A stretch of DNA of 64,000 nucleotides, from assembly GCF_013033965.1 (NCBI RefSeq), contig NZ_WQFE01000003.1, positions 248,001-312,000 of the forward strand, in the 5' to 3' direction. The notes beneath the pieces were generated by a model. The model was not told where the DNA came from. It ran no database searches and saw only the letters and a list, made by a program, of their open reading frames with translations. A program made the position numbers and the translations under genes. Origin of the DNA: Ruegeria atlantica. GTDB taxonomy: Bacteria > Pseudomonadota > Alphaproteobacteria > Rhodobacterales > Rhodobacteraceae. Shown piece after piece: positions 36,542 to 45,076 of the stretch. Numbering within the stretch: the stretch's first letter is position 1; each line of letters opens with the position of its first letter.

Positions 36542-38902
36542 ATGCCCAAAGACAGTGGCATCGGAGCCAGTTCCAAGCGGCGCGAAGACGTACGCTTTCT
36601 GACCGGAGCGGGCAATTATACCGACGACATCAACGTACATGGCCAGGCCTATGTACATTTCCTGCGGTCTGATATCGCGCATGGACGGATCAAGAGTATC
36701 GACACCTCTGCAGCTGAAGGCATGCCGGGCGTGGTCAAGGTCTTCACCGGTAAGGATTTCGAAGGCGTGGGCGGGATGCCCTGCGGCTGGGAGGTGACCG
36801 ACAAGCACGGCGCGCCGATGCAGGAGCCGCCGCACCCCATTTTGGCACAAGGCAAGGTACGCCATGTGGGCGACCCGATTGCGGCCGTTGTGGCCGACAG
36901 TCTCGAACAGGCCCGTGATGCGGCCGAGGTGATCGATCTGGATATCGAGGAACTGCCGGCTGTCATGAACATGAAAGCTGCTGCTCAGGATGGGTCGACG
37001 CTGGTTCATGACGATCTGAAGAACAACATCTGCTATGACTGGCAACTGGGTGAGACGGACGACGCCAAGGTCGATGAGGTCTTTGCCAACGCAGCCCACG
37101 TAACGACGCTGGATCTGGTCAACAACCGCCTCGTCGCCAACCCGATGGAGCCGCGCGTGGCGGTGGGTGAGTATAAGCGTGGTACGGACGAATACACGCT
37201 CTTCACCACGTCGCAGAACCCGCACGTGATCCGCCTGCTGATGTGTGCTTTTGTTCTGGGCCTGCCCGAACATAAAGTGTGCGTGGTGGCCCCGGATGTG
37301 GGTGGTGGTTTTGGGACAAAGATCTTCCATTATGCGGAAGAGGCGTTCTGCACCTTTGCCGCCAAGGCCTGCAACCGTCCGGTCAAGTGGACGTCCAGCC
37401 GGTCTGAGGCGTTCATGTCCGATGCCCATGGCCGCGACCATGTCAGCAAGATCGAACTGGCGCTGGATGCAGACAACAACTTCATCGGCCTGCGCACCAA
37501 CACCTATGCGAACCTTGGTGCGTATTTGTCGACCTTCTCCAGCTCGGTTCCGACTTGGCTGCACGGTACCTTGATGGCAGGTAACTACAAGACACCGGTC
37601 ATTCAGGTGAATGTGAAGGCGATGTTCACCAACACGGTACCGGTGGACGCCTATCGTGGCGCTGGCCGTCCCGAAGCGACTTATCAGCTGGAACGTGTCG
37701 TCGATAAAGCAGCACGAGAGTTGGGCGTCGATCCGATTGCCCTGCGCCGTCAGAACTTTGTCACCCAGTTCCCCTATGACACGCCGGTCGCGCTGACCTA
37801 TGACACCGGGGATTACAACGGGACGATGGACAAGCTTGAGGCTGCAGCCGATCTGGCCGGTTTTGCGGCACGCCGTGCGCAAAGCGAAGCCAACGGCAAG
37901 CTGCGCGGTTTGGGCGTCAACTGCTATATCGAGGCTTGCGGGATCGCGCCTTCGAACATTGTCGGTATGCTGGGGGCCCGGGCAGGTCTCTATGACGCCG
38001 CGACGGTGCGCGTGAACGCCACCGGTTCGATCAGTGTCATGGTCGGTGCACACAGCCACGGTCAGGGGCATGAAACCGCCTTCCCGCAAGTTGTGGCTGA
38101 CATGATCGGTATCGACGAGTCGATGGTCGAGATCGTTCATGGTGACACCTCCAAGATCCCGTTTGGTATGGGCACATACGGTTCTCGCTCGCTGGCCGTC
38201 TGTGGCTCGGCCATGGTGAAGGCGACCGAGAAGGTGATCGAGAAGGCCAAGCGGATTGCGGCGCATCTTTTGGAGGCGTCTGAGGCCGATATCGAGCTGA
38301 AGGACGGTCAGTTCAGCGTCGCGGGCACCGATAAATCGGTGGCCTGGGGTGATGTGACCCTGACGGCCTACGTGCCGCACAACTATCCGCTGGAAGTCGA
38401 ACCCGGGCTGGAGGAAACCGCGTTCTACGACCCGGCCAACTTTACCTTCCCGGCAGGAGCCTATGCCTGTGAGGTCGAGGTTGATCCCGAGACCGGTCAG
38501 GTCACTATCGAGGCCTTCACCGCAGCGGATGACTTTGGCAACATCGTTAACCCGATGATCGTGGACGGTCAGGTCCATGGCGGTATCGGTCAGGGTATTG
38601 GTCAGGCGCTGCTGGAGAACTGTGCCTATGACGAAAACGGTCAGTTGCTGAGCGCGTCCTTCATGGACTATGCGATGCCGCGCGCGGATGACGTGCCTTT
38701 CTATGGTGTCGATCATTCCAGCCAGACGCCCTGTACGCATAACCCGTTGGGTGTGAAGGGCTGCGGCGAAGCCGGAGCAATCGGTTCACCGCCTGCAGTA
38801 GTAAACGCGGTGCTGGATGCGCTGAACTCGGGCGGCAAGGCGGTCGATCACATCGATATGCCGGTGAGCCCGTCACGTGTCTGGGCGGCGATGAACAGCT
38901 AA
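36542..38902 (+). CDS. coxL: Molybdenum hydroxylase large subunit, form II CoxL
   Basis: 786-residue catalytic subunit binding molybdopterin cytosine dinucleotide. The active-site loop reads AYRGAGR (370-376), the form II signature. Form I CO dehydrogenases have AYxCSFR, with the Cys that binds copper. There is no Cys here, so a Mo-Cu CO-oxidising site is not expected. The catalytic Glu743 is present (GCGEAGAIGSPP). CO oxidation by form II enzymes is disputed, and another aldehyde, purine or N-heterocycle hydroxylase role is possible. ATG 36542 has GGGAGGAG upstream. Confidence 0.92.
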   Translation: MPKDSGIGASSKRREDVRFLTGAGNYTDDINVHGQAYVHFLRSDIAHGRIKSIDTSAAEGMPGVVKVFTGKDFEGVGGMPCGWEVTDKHGAPMQEPPHPILAQGKVRHVGDPIAAVVADSLEQARDAAEVIDLDIEELPAVMNMKAAAQDGSTLVHDDLKNNICYDWQLGETDDAKVDEVFANAAHVTTLDLVNNRLVANPMEPRVAVGEYKRGTDEYTLFTTSQNPHVIRLLMCAFVLGLPEHKVCVVAPDVGGGFGTKIFHYAEEAFCTFAAKACNRPVKWTSSRSEAFMSDAHGRDHVSKIELALDADNNFIGLRTNTYANLGAYLSTFSSSVPTWLHGTLMAGNYKTPVIQVNVKAMFTNTVPVDAYRGAGRPEATYQLERVVDKAARELGVDPIALRRQNFVTQFPYDTPVALTYDTGDYNGTMDKLEAAADLAGFAARRAQSEANGKLRGLGVNCYIEACGIAPSNIVGMLGARAGLYDAATVRVNATGSISVMVGAHSHGQGHETAFPQVVADMIGIDESMVEIVHGDTSKIPFGMGTYGSRSLAVCGSAMVKATEKVIEKAKRIAAHLLEASEADIELKDGQFSVAGTDKSVAWGDVTLTAYVPHNYPLEVEPGLEETAFYDPANFTFPAGAYACEVEVDPETGQVTIEAFTAADDFGNIVNPMIVDGQVHGGIGQGIGQALLENCAYDENGQLLSASFMDYAMPRADDVPFYGVDHSSQTPCTHNPLGVKGCGEAGAIGSPPAVVNAVLDALNSGGKAVDHIDMPVSPSRVWAAMNS

Positions 38903-38908
38903 GCGACA

Positions 38909-38963
38909 AGGGTGGACCGGGGGCCAGCCCCCGGACCCCCGAGGTATTTTTAGCCAGATGAAG
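38909..38963. repeat. GC-rich palindromic intergenic element between coxL and coxM
   Basis: CCGGGGG (38917-38923) and CCCCCGG (38928-38934) form a 7-bp stem with loop CCAG. It is followed by ACCCCCGAGG, TATTTTT and the tail AGCCAGATGAAG. I recall this combination of palindrome, T-run and 'AGATGAAG' tail as a dispersed intergenic repeat of Rhodobacteraceae genomes. Its place between coxL and coxM could cause partial termination. Only one copy is seen in this window. Confidence 0.55.
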
Positions 38964-38996
38964 GGCGGATCCGCGCCTTTCGGAAAGGAAGACGAA

Positions 38997-39788
38997 ATGT
39001 ACAATTTCGAGTTTGAGAAGCCCTCGACCATTGCTGATGCCGTTTCGGCGTTGGGAGGCGAGGATGCGCAGGCGCTGGGGGGCGGTCAGACCCTGATCCC
39101 GACGCTGAAACAACGTTTGGCCGCGCCATCCACGCTGGTGTCGCTGGGTGGGATTCCCGATATGCAGGGTGTCTGCATTGAGGATGACGGATCGGTGGCC
39201 ATTGGTGGCGCAACAACGCACGCGACAGTGGCGTCAGAAGCCGCCAGCAATTATCCGGCGCTGGCTGCGCTGGCTGGACAGATCGGAGATCCAGCAGTGC
39301 GTAACCGCGGAACCATCGGTGGGTCGCTGGCCAACAATGATCCGGCCGCTTGTTATCCGGCAGGCGCCTTGGCGTCCGGTGCTACGATCATCACCAATAC
39401 ACGCCAAATTGCGGCGGACGATTTTTTTGAAGGAATGTTCACCACGGCCTTGGACGAGGGTGAGATCATCACTTCGGTCAATTTTCCGGTGCCGCAGGCG
39501 GCGAGCTACCAGAAGTTCCTGCAACCCGCATCGCGCTTTGCGCTGGTCGGCGTTTATCTCGCACGTTTCGCGGACGGTGTTCGCGTTGCCGTGACCGGCG
39601 CCAGCGAGGACGGTGTATTCAGGTGGTCCGAGGCCGAAGAAGCCCTGAATAAGGAGTTTCGGCAGGATGCCCTGACCGGGCTGAACATCAACCCTGCGAA
39701 CATGATTGGTGATTTGCACGGCAGCAAAGAATATCGCGCGCATTTGGTCAGTGTCATGACCAAGCGGGCCATTGAAGCCTGTATGTAA
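38997..39788 (+). CDS. coxM: Molybdenum hydroxylase FAD subunit (CoxM-type)
   Basis: 263-residue flavoprotein subunit that passes electrons from the FeS subunit to the acceptor. The FAD-binding motifs are near canonical: 'ALGGGQTLIPTLKQR' (family AGGGxSL) and 'NRGTIGGSLANNDPAACYP' (TIGGS). The C-terminal CO_deh_flav_C domain ends the protein. ATG 38997 has AAAGGAAG upstream. The gene order S-L-M differs from the M-S-L order of Oligotropha. A strong terminator follows. Confidence 0.92.
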   Translation: MYNFEFEKPSTIADAVSALGGEDAQALGGGQTLIPTLKQRLAAPSTLVSLGGIPDMQGVCIEDDGSVAIGGATTHATVASEAASNYPALAALAGQIGDPAVRNRGTIGGSLANNDPAACYPAGALASGATIITNTRQIAADDFFEGMFTTALDEGEIITSVNFPVPQAASYQKFLQPASRFALVGVYLARFADGVRVAVTGASEDGVFRWSEAEEALNKEFRQDALTGLNINPANMIGDLHGSKEYRAHLVSVMTKRAIEACM

Positions 39789-39803
39789 GGTGAAGCCAGC
39801 CAA

Positions 39804-39834
39804 AAAAGCCCCGGCGCTTGCGCTGGGGCTTTTT
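39804..39834. terminator. Strong bidirectional terminator after coxM
   Basis: AAAAAGCCCCGGCGC and GCGCTGGGGCTTTTT form a near-perfect 14-15 bp stem with a tiny loop (TT), ending in a T-run on both strands. It separates coxM (+) from the converging RpiR gene and touches the latter's stop codon. Confidence 0.9.
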
Positions 39835-40733
39835 CATCTGCGTCGTATTCTGGGCGGCTTAGACGGTCGCCAGTATGCGCCTGTGTCTTCTCGGGATTTT
39901 TGGTATTCGTCTACTCGATCGCGCGCAGCGTCTCCGCCTGCCTGAAACAGGTGGCCCAGAAGACATTCCAGAACCACCATGGCCCCGGCATAGCTTGAGA
40001 AGTGATGCAGAGACCGCGTGCTGACCGGGAAGACCACGTTCGGTTCGATCCCGGGTGCGATTACTTCGCTATCGGCAATCAGGATGATCGGCATGCTCAT
40101 GCGCCGCGCCAGTCGCATCGATTGGATGGTGTCGGCGGAATAGGGGTGGACGGTGATGGCGATCAGGCAGTCGTTTGGGTTTGCATCCAGCAGATCGTCT
40201 GACGCGGACCCCATGTGGCGGGGAACAAGCTGGAGACCGGGATGCGCCATGCGCCCGGCATAAGAAAAATAGTAAGACAAGGCATAGCTTGCGCGCGTGG
40301 CTGTGACAAAGCACCTGTCTGCAGACGTCATGATTTCAACGGCCTGCCTGACGCGTTCAGGGTTCATTAACCGCAGGGATCGCATTACGACGTTCTGTGC
40401 GTTCTGTGCGAATTTCGACTGCGCAGCACTGAATGTGTCATCGTCCTGCATGTCGGCAAGCCAGCTTTGGCTGAGGTTATCCTCGCTATCCGTGACCAAA
40501 GCACCGCGAAACGGAGCACGAAGAGCGTCGAAGCCATCAAACCCCATCCGATGCGCCAGCCGCACCAGGACGTTCGAGCTGACGCCGATCTTTGCTGCGG
40601 TTTCCCGGATTGGATCCAGCCCGAAATCTGCGGGATGATCCAGAATGTACTTTGCGGCCATCTGCAAACCAGGAGGCAGCTGGTCTATCTGCCGTCGCAA
40701 GATGTCGGCGAGCTGGTTCGGGGTTATGGCCAT
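39834..40733 (-). CDS. MurR/RpiR family transcriptional regulator
   Basis: 299-residue regulator with an N-terminal RpiR helix-turn-helix (about 1-77; 'PIRETAAKIGVSSNVLVRLAHRMGFDGFDALR') and a C-terminal SIS domain (about 125-260; 'RCFVTATRASYALSYYFSYAG...'). SIS domains sense phosphosugars or related ligands. The gene is divergent from a BKACE-aminotransferase pair, which it most likely controls. The 90-bp divergent region is AT-rich. Confidence 0.88.
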   Translation of the reverse strand: MAITPNQLADILRRQIDQLPPGLQMAAKYILDHPADFGLDPIRETAAKIGVSSNVLVRLAHRMGFDGFDALRAPFRGALVTDSEDNLSQSWLADMQDDDTFSAAQSKFAQNAQNVVMRSLRLMNPERVRQAVEIMTSADRCFVTATRASYALSYYFSYAGRMAHPGLQLVPRHMGSASDDLLDANPNDCLIAITVHPYSADTIQSMRLARRMSMPIILIADSEVIAPGIEPNVVFPVSTRSLHHFSSYAGAMVVLECLLGHLFQAGGDAARDRVDEYQKSREDTGAYWRPSKPPRIRRR

Positions 40734-40823
40734 GCGGAAAAGAAAAACAAATGTTATGAAAAATGTAAATTGAAAACGGACGTGAGGTCATTAACTGGAT
40801 CAACAGTCGCAAAGGTTATTCTT

Positions 40824-41594
40824 ATGTCCGAGACACTGTCACAAACACAAATGCCCTATGTTTTGGTAGCGCCGAACGGTGCACGTAGGGGACACGTAGA
40901 TCACGCCCAGCTTCCAGTGTCGTTGCTCGAAATCGTATCCGCCGCGCAAAGCTGCTATCAGGCAGGAGCGGATGGAATTCACCTGCATGTGCGAGATGAT
41001 CAGGGGCAGCACTCTTTGGATTCCGGGCGTTACCTTGAGACGATGTCCGAGTTGCGTCGTGCGGTGCCCACGGTGGACATTCAGATTACGACTGAAGCAG
41101 CAGGTGTATTTGATGTCCCAGCCCAGTTTCAGTGTTTGCAGCAAGTGAAGCCGAATTGGGCCTCGATCTCTGTCCGCGAAATTGCGCGAGCGCCAGATTT
41201 GGCGGACAAGGTTTATGGATTGTGCGCGGAGCAAGGGACGCGCGTTCAGCATATTCTCTATAACGATGAAGACGCGGCTTTGCTGGTGGACTGGCAGGCC
41301 CGTGGGATCGTACGAGACGGACAAACTGATCGGTTGTTGGTCCTGGGGCGGTACACCTCAGGACAGGAATCCACGCCACAAGACCTTGACCACTTTCCGC
41401 AAAACCCGTCCCGTTGGATGGTTTGTGCGTTCGGAAAGCAAGAGCATGCTTGTCTTTTGGCAGCAGCGGAGCGCGGTGGGGATGTACGGGTCGGATTTGA
41501 AAACAGCCTGACCGACCGGGACGGCAATACCTGGGCTAACAACGCAGCGTCGGTATCGGCGCTGATCGCGGCTTTGAAAGGAACTCAGCCATGA
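40824..41594 (+). CDS. BKACE-family enzyme (beta-keto acid cleavage, DUF849)
   Basis: 256-residue TIM-barrel enzyme of the BKACE (3-keto-5-aminohexanoate cleavage) family, which condenses a beta-keto acid with acetyl-CoA and releases acetoacetate. The zinc site 'GIHLHVRDDQG' (HxH) is intact, and 'ITTEAAG' and 'VRVGFENSLTDRDG' match family positions. It is slightly shorter than typical members (about 275-310). ATG 40824 is preferred. The stop overlaps the aminotransferase start. The specific keto acid cannot be read from sequence. Confidence 0.8.
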   Translation: MSETLSQTQMPYVLVAPNGARRGHVDHAQLPVSLLEIVSAAQSCYQAGADGIHLHVRDDQGQHSLDSGRYLETMSELRRAVPTVDIQITTEAAGVFDVPAQFQCLQQVKPNWASISVREIARAPDLADKVYGLCAEQGTRVQHILYNDEDAALLVDWQARGIVRDGQTDRLLVLGRYTSGQESTPQDLDHFPQNPSRWMVCAFGKQEHACLLAAAERGGDVRVGFENSLTDRDGNTWANNAASVSALIAALKGTQP

Positions 41595-42913
41595 GTCACG
41601 TTTTTCCTCGTCATACCAAATCTGATCTGCCGATCGCCGTTGGCGGCGACGGATGCTACCTGATTGACGATCAAGGGAAGCGTTATCTGGATTGTGGTGA
41701 TGCGGCAGTGTCCTGCCTTGGTCATTCAAACCCGGCGGTTATAGAGGCCGTGCAGCGGCAGGTCGAACAGATCGCATTTGCGCATACCGGTTTCATGACT
41801 TCCGAACCTGCCGAGGCGCTGGCTGATCTGCTGGTGAAACATGCGCCGGGCGATCTGGATGGTGTGTACTTTGTCTCAGGCGGTTCCGAGGCAACCGAGG
41901 CAGCGATGAAACTTGCCCGGCAGTACTTCCTTGAAATCGGTCAGCCCGAGCGTCGCCGCGTTATTGCGCGGCGTCAGAGCTATCATGGGAATACTTTGGG
42001 GGCATTGTCGGCAGGGGGCAACGAATGGCGGCGGGCGCAGTTTGCGCCGATGCTGATCGAAATGACTCATATCGCTCCCTGTTTCGAATATGCTGAAAAG
42101 CTTGATGGCGAGAGCAGCTTTGACTACGGCCAGCGTGTCGCCAATGAGCTGGAGGCTGAGATTCTGCGCTTGGGTCCCGAAACGGTCATGGCCTTCATGG
42201 CAGAGCCGGTGGTGGGGGCAACACTGGGCGCAGTTCCTGCTGTTGAGGGATATTTCAAACGTATTCGCGAGATTTGTGACCAGTATGGGGTGTTGCTGAT
42301 TTTGGACGAAGTCATGTGCGGCATGGGACGAACAGGGCATCTGTTTGCCTGCGATCATGACGGCGTAGCCCCGGACATCCTTTGCATCGCCAAAGGGTTG
42401 GGGGCTGGATACCAGCCGATTGGTGCCATGATGTGCACAGGCCGGATTTACGATGCGATCCGGGATGGATCCGGGTTTTTCCAGCACGGGCACACCTATA
42501 TCGGCCATCCGGTTGCAACCGCCGCAGCCCTGGCCGTTGTCACCGAACTGACCGCGCGTGAACTACCGCAACGCGCCGGTGTCATGGGCGACAAGCTGCA
42601 AGCTGCTTTGCAGGCCGCGTTTGGTCAGCATCCGAACGTCGGCGATATCCGCGGCAGGGGCCTGTTCCGAGGGCTGGAGCTGGTGGCCGACCGTGACACA
42701 AAAACGCCGTTTGATCCTTCCCACGGTGTTGCGGGCAAAGTTAAGAAGGCGGCGCTGGCCGAGGGACTGATCTGCTATCCGATGTCCGGCACGCGGGATG
42801 GGCGACTGGGCGATCACATCCTGCTTGCCCCACCGTTCATTATTGAGGATGCGCAGATAGACGAGCTTGTCGGCAAGCTTGGCCGGGCGATTTCAGCTTC
42901 GATCCCCGGCTAA
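41591..42913 (+). CDS. Class III aminotransferase
   Basis: 440-residue PLP enzyme of the omega-amino acid:pyruvate/GABA aminotransferase type. Visible are 'GDGCYLIDDQGKRYLDCGDAAVSCLGHSNP' (N-terminal strand, key GCYLID), 'FVSGGSEATEAAMKLARQYF', 'LILDEVMCGMGRTG' and the Schiff-base lysine in 'CIAKGLGAGYQPIGA'. It overlaps the BKACE gene by 4 nt. A transaminase followed by keto-acid cleavage would degrade a beta- or delta-amino acid; substrate unknown. Confidence 0.88.
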   Translation: MSHVFPRHTKSDLPIAVGGDGCYLIDDQGKRYLDCGDAAVSCLGHSNPAVIEAVQRQVEQIAFAHTGFMTSEPAEALADLLVKHAPGDLDGVYFVSGGSEATEAAMKLARQYFLEIGQPERRRVIARRQSYHGNTLGALSAGGNEWRRAQFAPMLIEMTHIAPCFEYAEKLDGESSFDYGQRVANELEAEILRLGPETVMAFMAEPVVGATLGAVPAVEGYFKRIREICDQYGVLLILDEVMCGMGRTGHLFACDHDGVAPDILCIAKGLGAGYQPIGAMMCTGRIYDAIRDGSGFFQHGHTYIGHPVATAAALAVVTELTARELPQRAGVMGDKLQAALQAAFGQHPNVGDIRGRGLFRGLELVADRDTKTPFDPSHGVAGKVKKAALAEGLICYPMSGTRDGRLGDHILLAPPFIIEDAQIDELVGKLGRAISASIPG

Positions 42914-42964
42914 GGTGTCCTGCGCCCCGTGAACCTTCGCACGGCGCGGTGCCTCAAAACCAAT

Positions 42965-42998
42965 AAAAAACCCTGTCAGAGCGGATCTGACAGGGTTT
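42965..42998 (-). terminator. Rho-independent terminator of infC
   Basis: AAACCCTGTCAGA (42968-42980) and TCTGACAGGGTTT (42986-42998) form a perfect 13-bp stem with loop GCGGA. On the minus strand it is followed by TTTTTTATTG, a good U-tract. It lies just after the infC stop at 43019. Confidence 0.88.
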
Positions 42999-43018
42999 CC
43001 AAATAGAAAGCACAGCGC

Positions 43019-43567
43019 TTACTTCTGTGGCAGTGGGCCGATCATCATGATCATCTGACGGCCTTCCATCTTCGGCATGTTTTCCACCTTGCCGATTTCC
43101 TTGGTGTCGGCGGCAACACGTTCCAGAAGCTCACGTCCAAGGTTCTGGTGCGCCATCTCGCGGCCACGGAAACGCAGCGTGACTTTGACCTTATCGCCGT
43201 TTTCAAGAAACTTGAAAACGTTCCGCATCTTCACGTCGTAGTCATGGGTATCGGTGTTGGGGCGGAATTTGACCTCTTTCACCTCGATGACTTTTTGCTT
43301 TTTGCGGGCTTCGCTTTCGCGCTTCTGCTGTTCATACTTGAACTTACCAAAGTCCATGATCTTGCAGACTGGCGGGTTCGCGTTGGGCGAAATCTCGACC
43401 AGATCAAGTCCGGCATCTGCGGCCATCTGCATGGCTTTGGCGGGATGAACCACCCCGACGTTTTCGCCTTCGGCGCCGATCAGGCGAATTTCAGGGGCAC
43501 GGATCTTGTCATTGACGCGGGGGCCGGTGTCTCTCTGCGGCGGCGCGTTGTGAGGTCTGCGAGCTAT
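43019..43567 (-). CDS. infC: Translation initiation factor IF-3 (ATA start)
   Basis: IF-3 binds the 30S subunit and checks the start codon. The C-domain ends '[14 protein letters not shown]'. The first standard in-frame start (GTG 43453) would delete the conserved N-terminal region '[24 protein letters not shown]', which is in frame upstream. No ATG, GTG or TTG precedes it. The natural start is the ATA at 43565-43567 (ARRPHNAP...), with AAAGGA 9 bp before it, giving 182 aa. Rare AUU/AUA-type starts let IF-3 repress its own synthesis. A 3-codon out-of-frame ATG (MNP) overlaps the ATA. Confidence 0.93.
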   Translation of the reverse strand: MARRPHNAPPQRDTGPRVNDKIRAPEIRLIGAEGENVGVVHPAKAMQMAADAGLDLVEISPNANPPVCKIMDFGKFKYEQQKRESEARKKQKVIEVKEVKFRPNTDTHDYDVKMRNVFKFLENGDKVKVTLRFRGREMAHQNLGRELLERVAADTKEIGKVENMPKMEGRQMIMMIGPLPQK

Positions 43568-43603
43568 GGGTTCATTCCTTTGATGATTGCAGAATTTCGA
43601 GGT

Positions 43604-43720
43604 CGGAATTTAGACTGGCCTGCACGCCGTTTCAAGCGGCATAAGTACAGGCCAGTCCGAAAATTCCGGGTTTTGTCAGGGGTTTTTCGCCAGTCCGGGG
43701 TAAATTGCCCCGGACTGGCG
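43604..43720 (-). promoter_or_regulatory. Two stem-loops in the infC leader / fpr 3' region
   Basis: Stem A pairs CGGAATTT (43604-43611) and GACTGGCCTG (43613-43622) with CAGGCCAGTC (43648-43657) and AAATTCCG (43661-43668). Stem B pairs 43688-43700 with 43708-43720, a perfect 13 bp. Neither is followed by a U-tract on the minus strand. CCAGTCCG/CGGACTGG is shared between stems, so the 5' arm of B could pair instead with the 5' arm of A in the minus-strand RNA. It may control readthrough from fpr into infC. Confidence 0.5.
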
Positions 43721-43727
43721 TGTTGGA

Positions 43728-44591
43728 TTAACCAACAAAGGCTTTTTCGATGACAAATTCCTTGGGTTCGGAATTGGCACCTTCGCGCAGGCCGAACTCT
43801 TCCAAAATCTCTTTGATGTCGAGGTTGAAGGCCAGCGAACCACAAACCATCGCCCTGTCAGTATCCGGTTTGATGCCGCCTTCGATGCCCAGATCGGTAA
43901 AGACCGTGCCGTCTTTCAGCAACTCGGTGATGCGACCCATCTTGGGGCTCTCTTCCCGCGTCGTGGTGGGGTAGTAGCGGATCTTGTCGGCAAAGCCTTC
44001 GCCCATCAGCTCGGCCAGCATTTCGTCCTGACGGATGCTTTCGATCAACTGACGGCCATATTCCAGCTCAGCCACTTCCCGGCAGGTATGGGTGATGATG
44101 ACCTCGTCATAATCCTCATAAGTCTGCGGCTCGCGTAGCAGCGAGGCGAAGGGTGCGAAACCTGTTCCGGTGGCAAAGAACCACAGACGCTTACCGGGCA
44201 GCAGGGCGTCGTGGACCAGCGTACCGACGGGCTTTGGCCGCAAGATGATCTGATCACCCGGTTTGATGTGCTGCAACTTTGAGGTCAGCGGACCGTCCTG
44301 GACCTTGATCGAGTAGAACTCCAGCTCTTCGTCCCAGGACGGCGAAGCGATCGAATAGGCGCGCAGCAGCGGTTTGCCGTTGTCGCCAAGCAGGCCGATC
44401 ATAACGAACTCGCCTGAACGGAACCGCAGCGAGGCAGGACGCGACACCTTGAAGGAAAACAGGCTGTCGGTCCAATGTTTGACGTCTGTTACGGTCTGTG
44501 CGTCCGGAAGGACGGGGGCCTTGACGGCGGTTACTTCGGTCACGGGTTTCATCTCTGTCATCGTTTCACTATCGGCTGGGTAAACCGACAT
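43728..44591 (-). CDS. fpr: Ferredoxin/flavodoxin-NADP+ reductase
   Basis: 287-residue FAD enzyme exchanging electrons between NADPH and ferredoxin/flavodoxin. The FAD-binding 'LLRAYSIASPSWDEELEFY' (RxYS) and the NADP-binding 'FFATGTGFAPFASLLREP' are clear. 'AMVCGSLAFNLDIKEILEEFGL' is the terminal NADP domain segment. It has an extra N-terminal ~20 residues; an internal Met at residue 11 may be the true start. It is next to the sulfite reductase operon, to which it could supply reduced ferredoxin. Confidence 0.9.
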   Translation of the reverse strand: MSVYPADSETMTEMKPVTEVTAVKAPVLPDAQTVTDVKHWTDSLFSFKVSRPASLRFRSGEFVMIGLLGDNGKPLLRAYSIASPSWDEELEFYSIKVQDGPLTSKLQHIKPGDQIILRPKPVGTLVHDALLPGKRLWFFATGTGFAPFASLLREPQTYEDYDEVIITHTCREVAELEYGRQLIESIRQDEMLAELMGEGFADKIRYYPTTTREESPKMGRITELLKDGTVFTDLGIEGGIKPDTDRAMVCGSLAFNLDIKEILEEFGLREGANSEPKEFVIEKAFVG

Positions 44592-44668
44592 CTCCGTTTA
44601 ATCTTTGATCCAAGTCAGGAAAAGGGGCTAAATGCCCCTTTGAAGTCACAAGCTGGCGATTGGCGATC

Positions 44669-45076
44669 TTAGCCGCGCAGGCGGGCCTGATAGTTGTGGT
44701 CTTTCCAATCGGCGCGGGCCAGCCACTGATCTTCGGGCTGGCGGCTGGCAAGTGCGTCGTCGATTTCGACCTCATCAAACCCGCTGCGGCGCGCCATGGC
44801 GTATTGGTCGGCCAGAACATGGCCCTTGGCCCGCAGACGACCGGTGTAGCCTTTCAGGCGCAACACGCGCGCGATGGTAAAGCCGCGACCATCCGCCGAA
44901 GACGGGAAGTCCACGCGGACCATCCGGGCGCTGCCCAGGCGGTCGACAAGCTCATCAGGGTCAGTGTCCGAGGCCACGTCCAGCGCAACCACATCATTGG
45001 CTGCGTCCTCGAGCGTGACAAAGCCATCTGTCCAGTCGTCTGGGGCGAACCCCTCATCCGTTACGATTACGTTCAT
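44669..45076 (-). CDS. DUF934 family protein of the sulfate assimilation operon
   Basis: 135-residue protein of the DUF934 family. Recognisable pieces are 'GRGFTIARVLRLKGYTGRLRAKGHVLADQYAMARRSGFDEVEI' and acidic N-terminal stretches. It is encoded last in the operon and its ATG overlaps cysH by 4 nt. In proteobacteria this family regularly follows sulfite reductase genes. An accessory role in sulfite reduction is likely, but its activity is not known to me. Confidence 0.82.
   Translation of the reverse strand: MNVIVTDEGFAPDDWTDGFVTLEDAANDVVALDVASDTDPDELVDRLGSARMVRVDFPSSADGRGFTIARVLRLKGYTGRLRAKGHVLADQYAMARRSGFDEVEIDDALASRQPEDQWLARADWKDHNYQARLRG

Noticed and set aside
36440..38740. 766-codon open frame on the minus strand across coxL
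   Set aside because: It is antisense to a fully recognisable CoxL. The translation has no domain and is rich in His/Arg, as expected from reverse reading of GC-rich third positions.
43688..43720. Rho-independent terminator of fpr
   Set aside because: The stem is strong, but on the minus strand it is followed by AAAAACCCC and not a U-tract.
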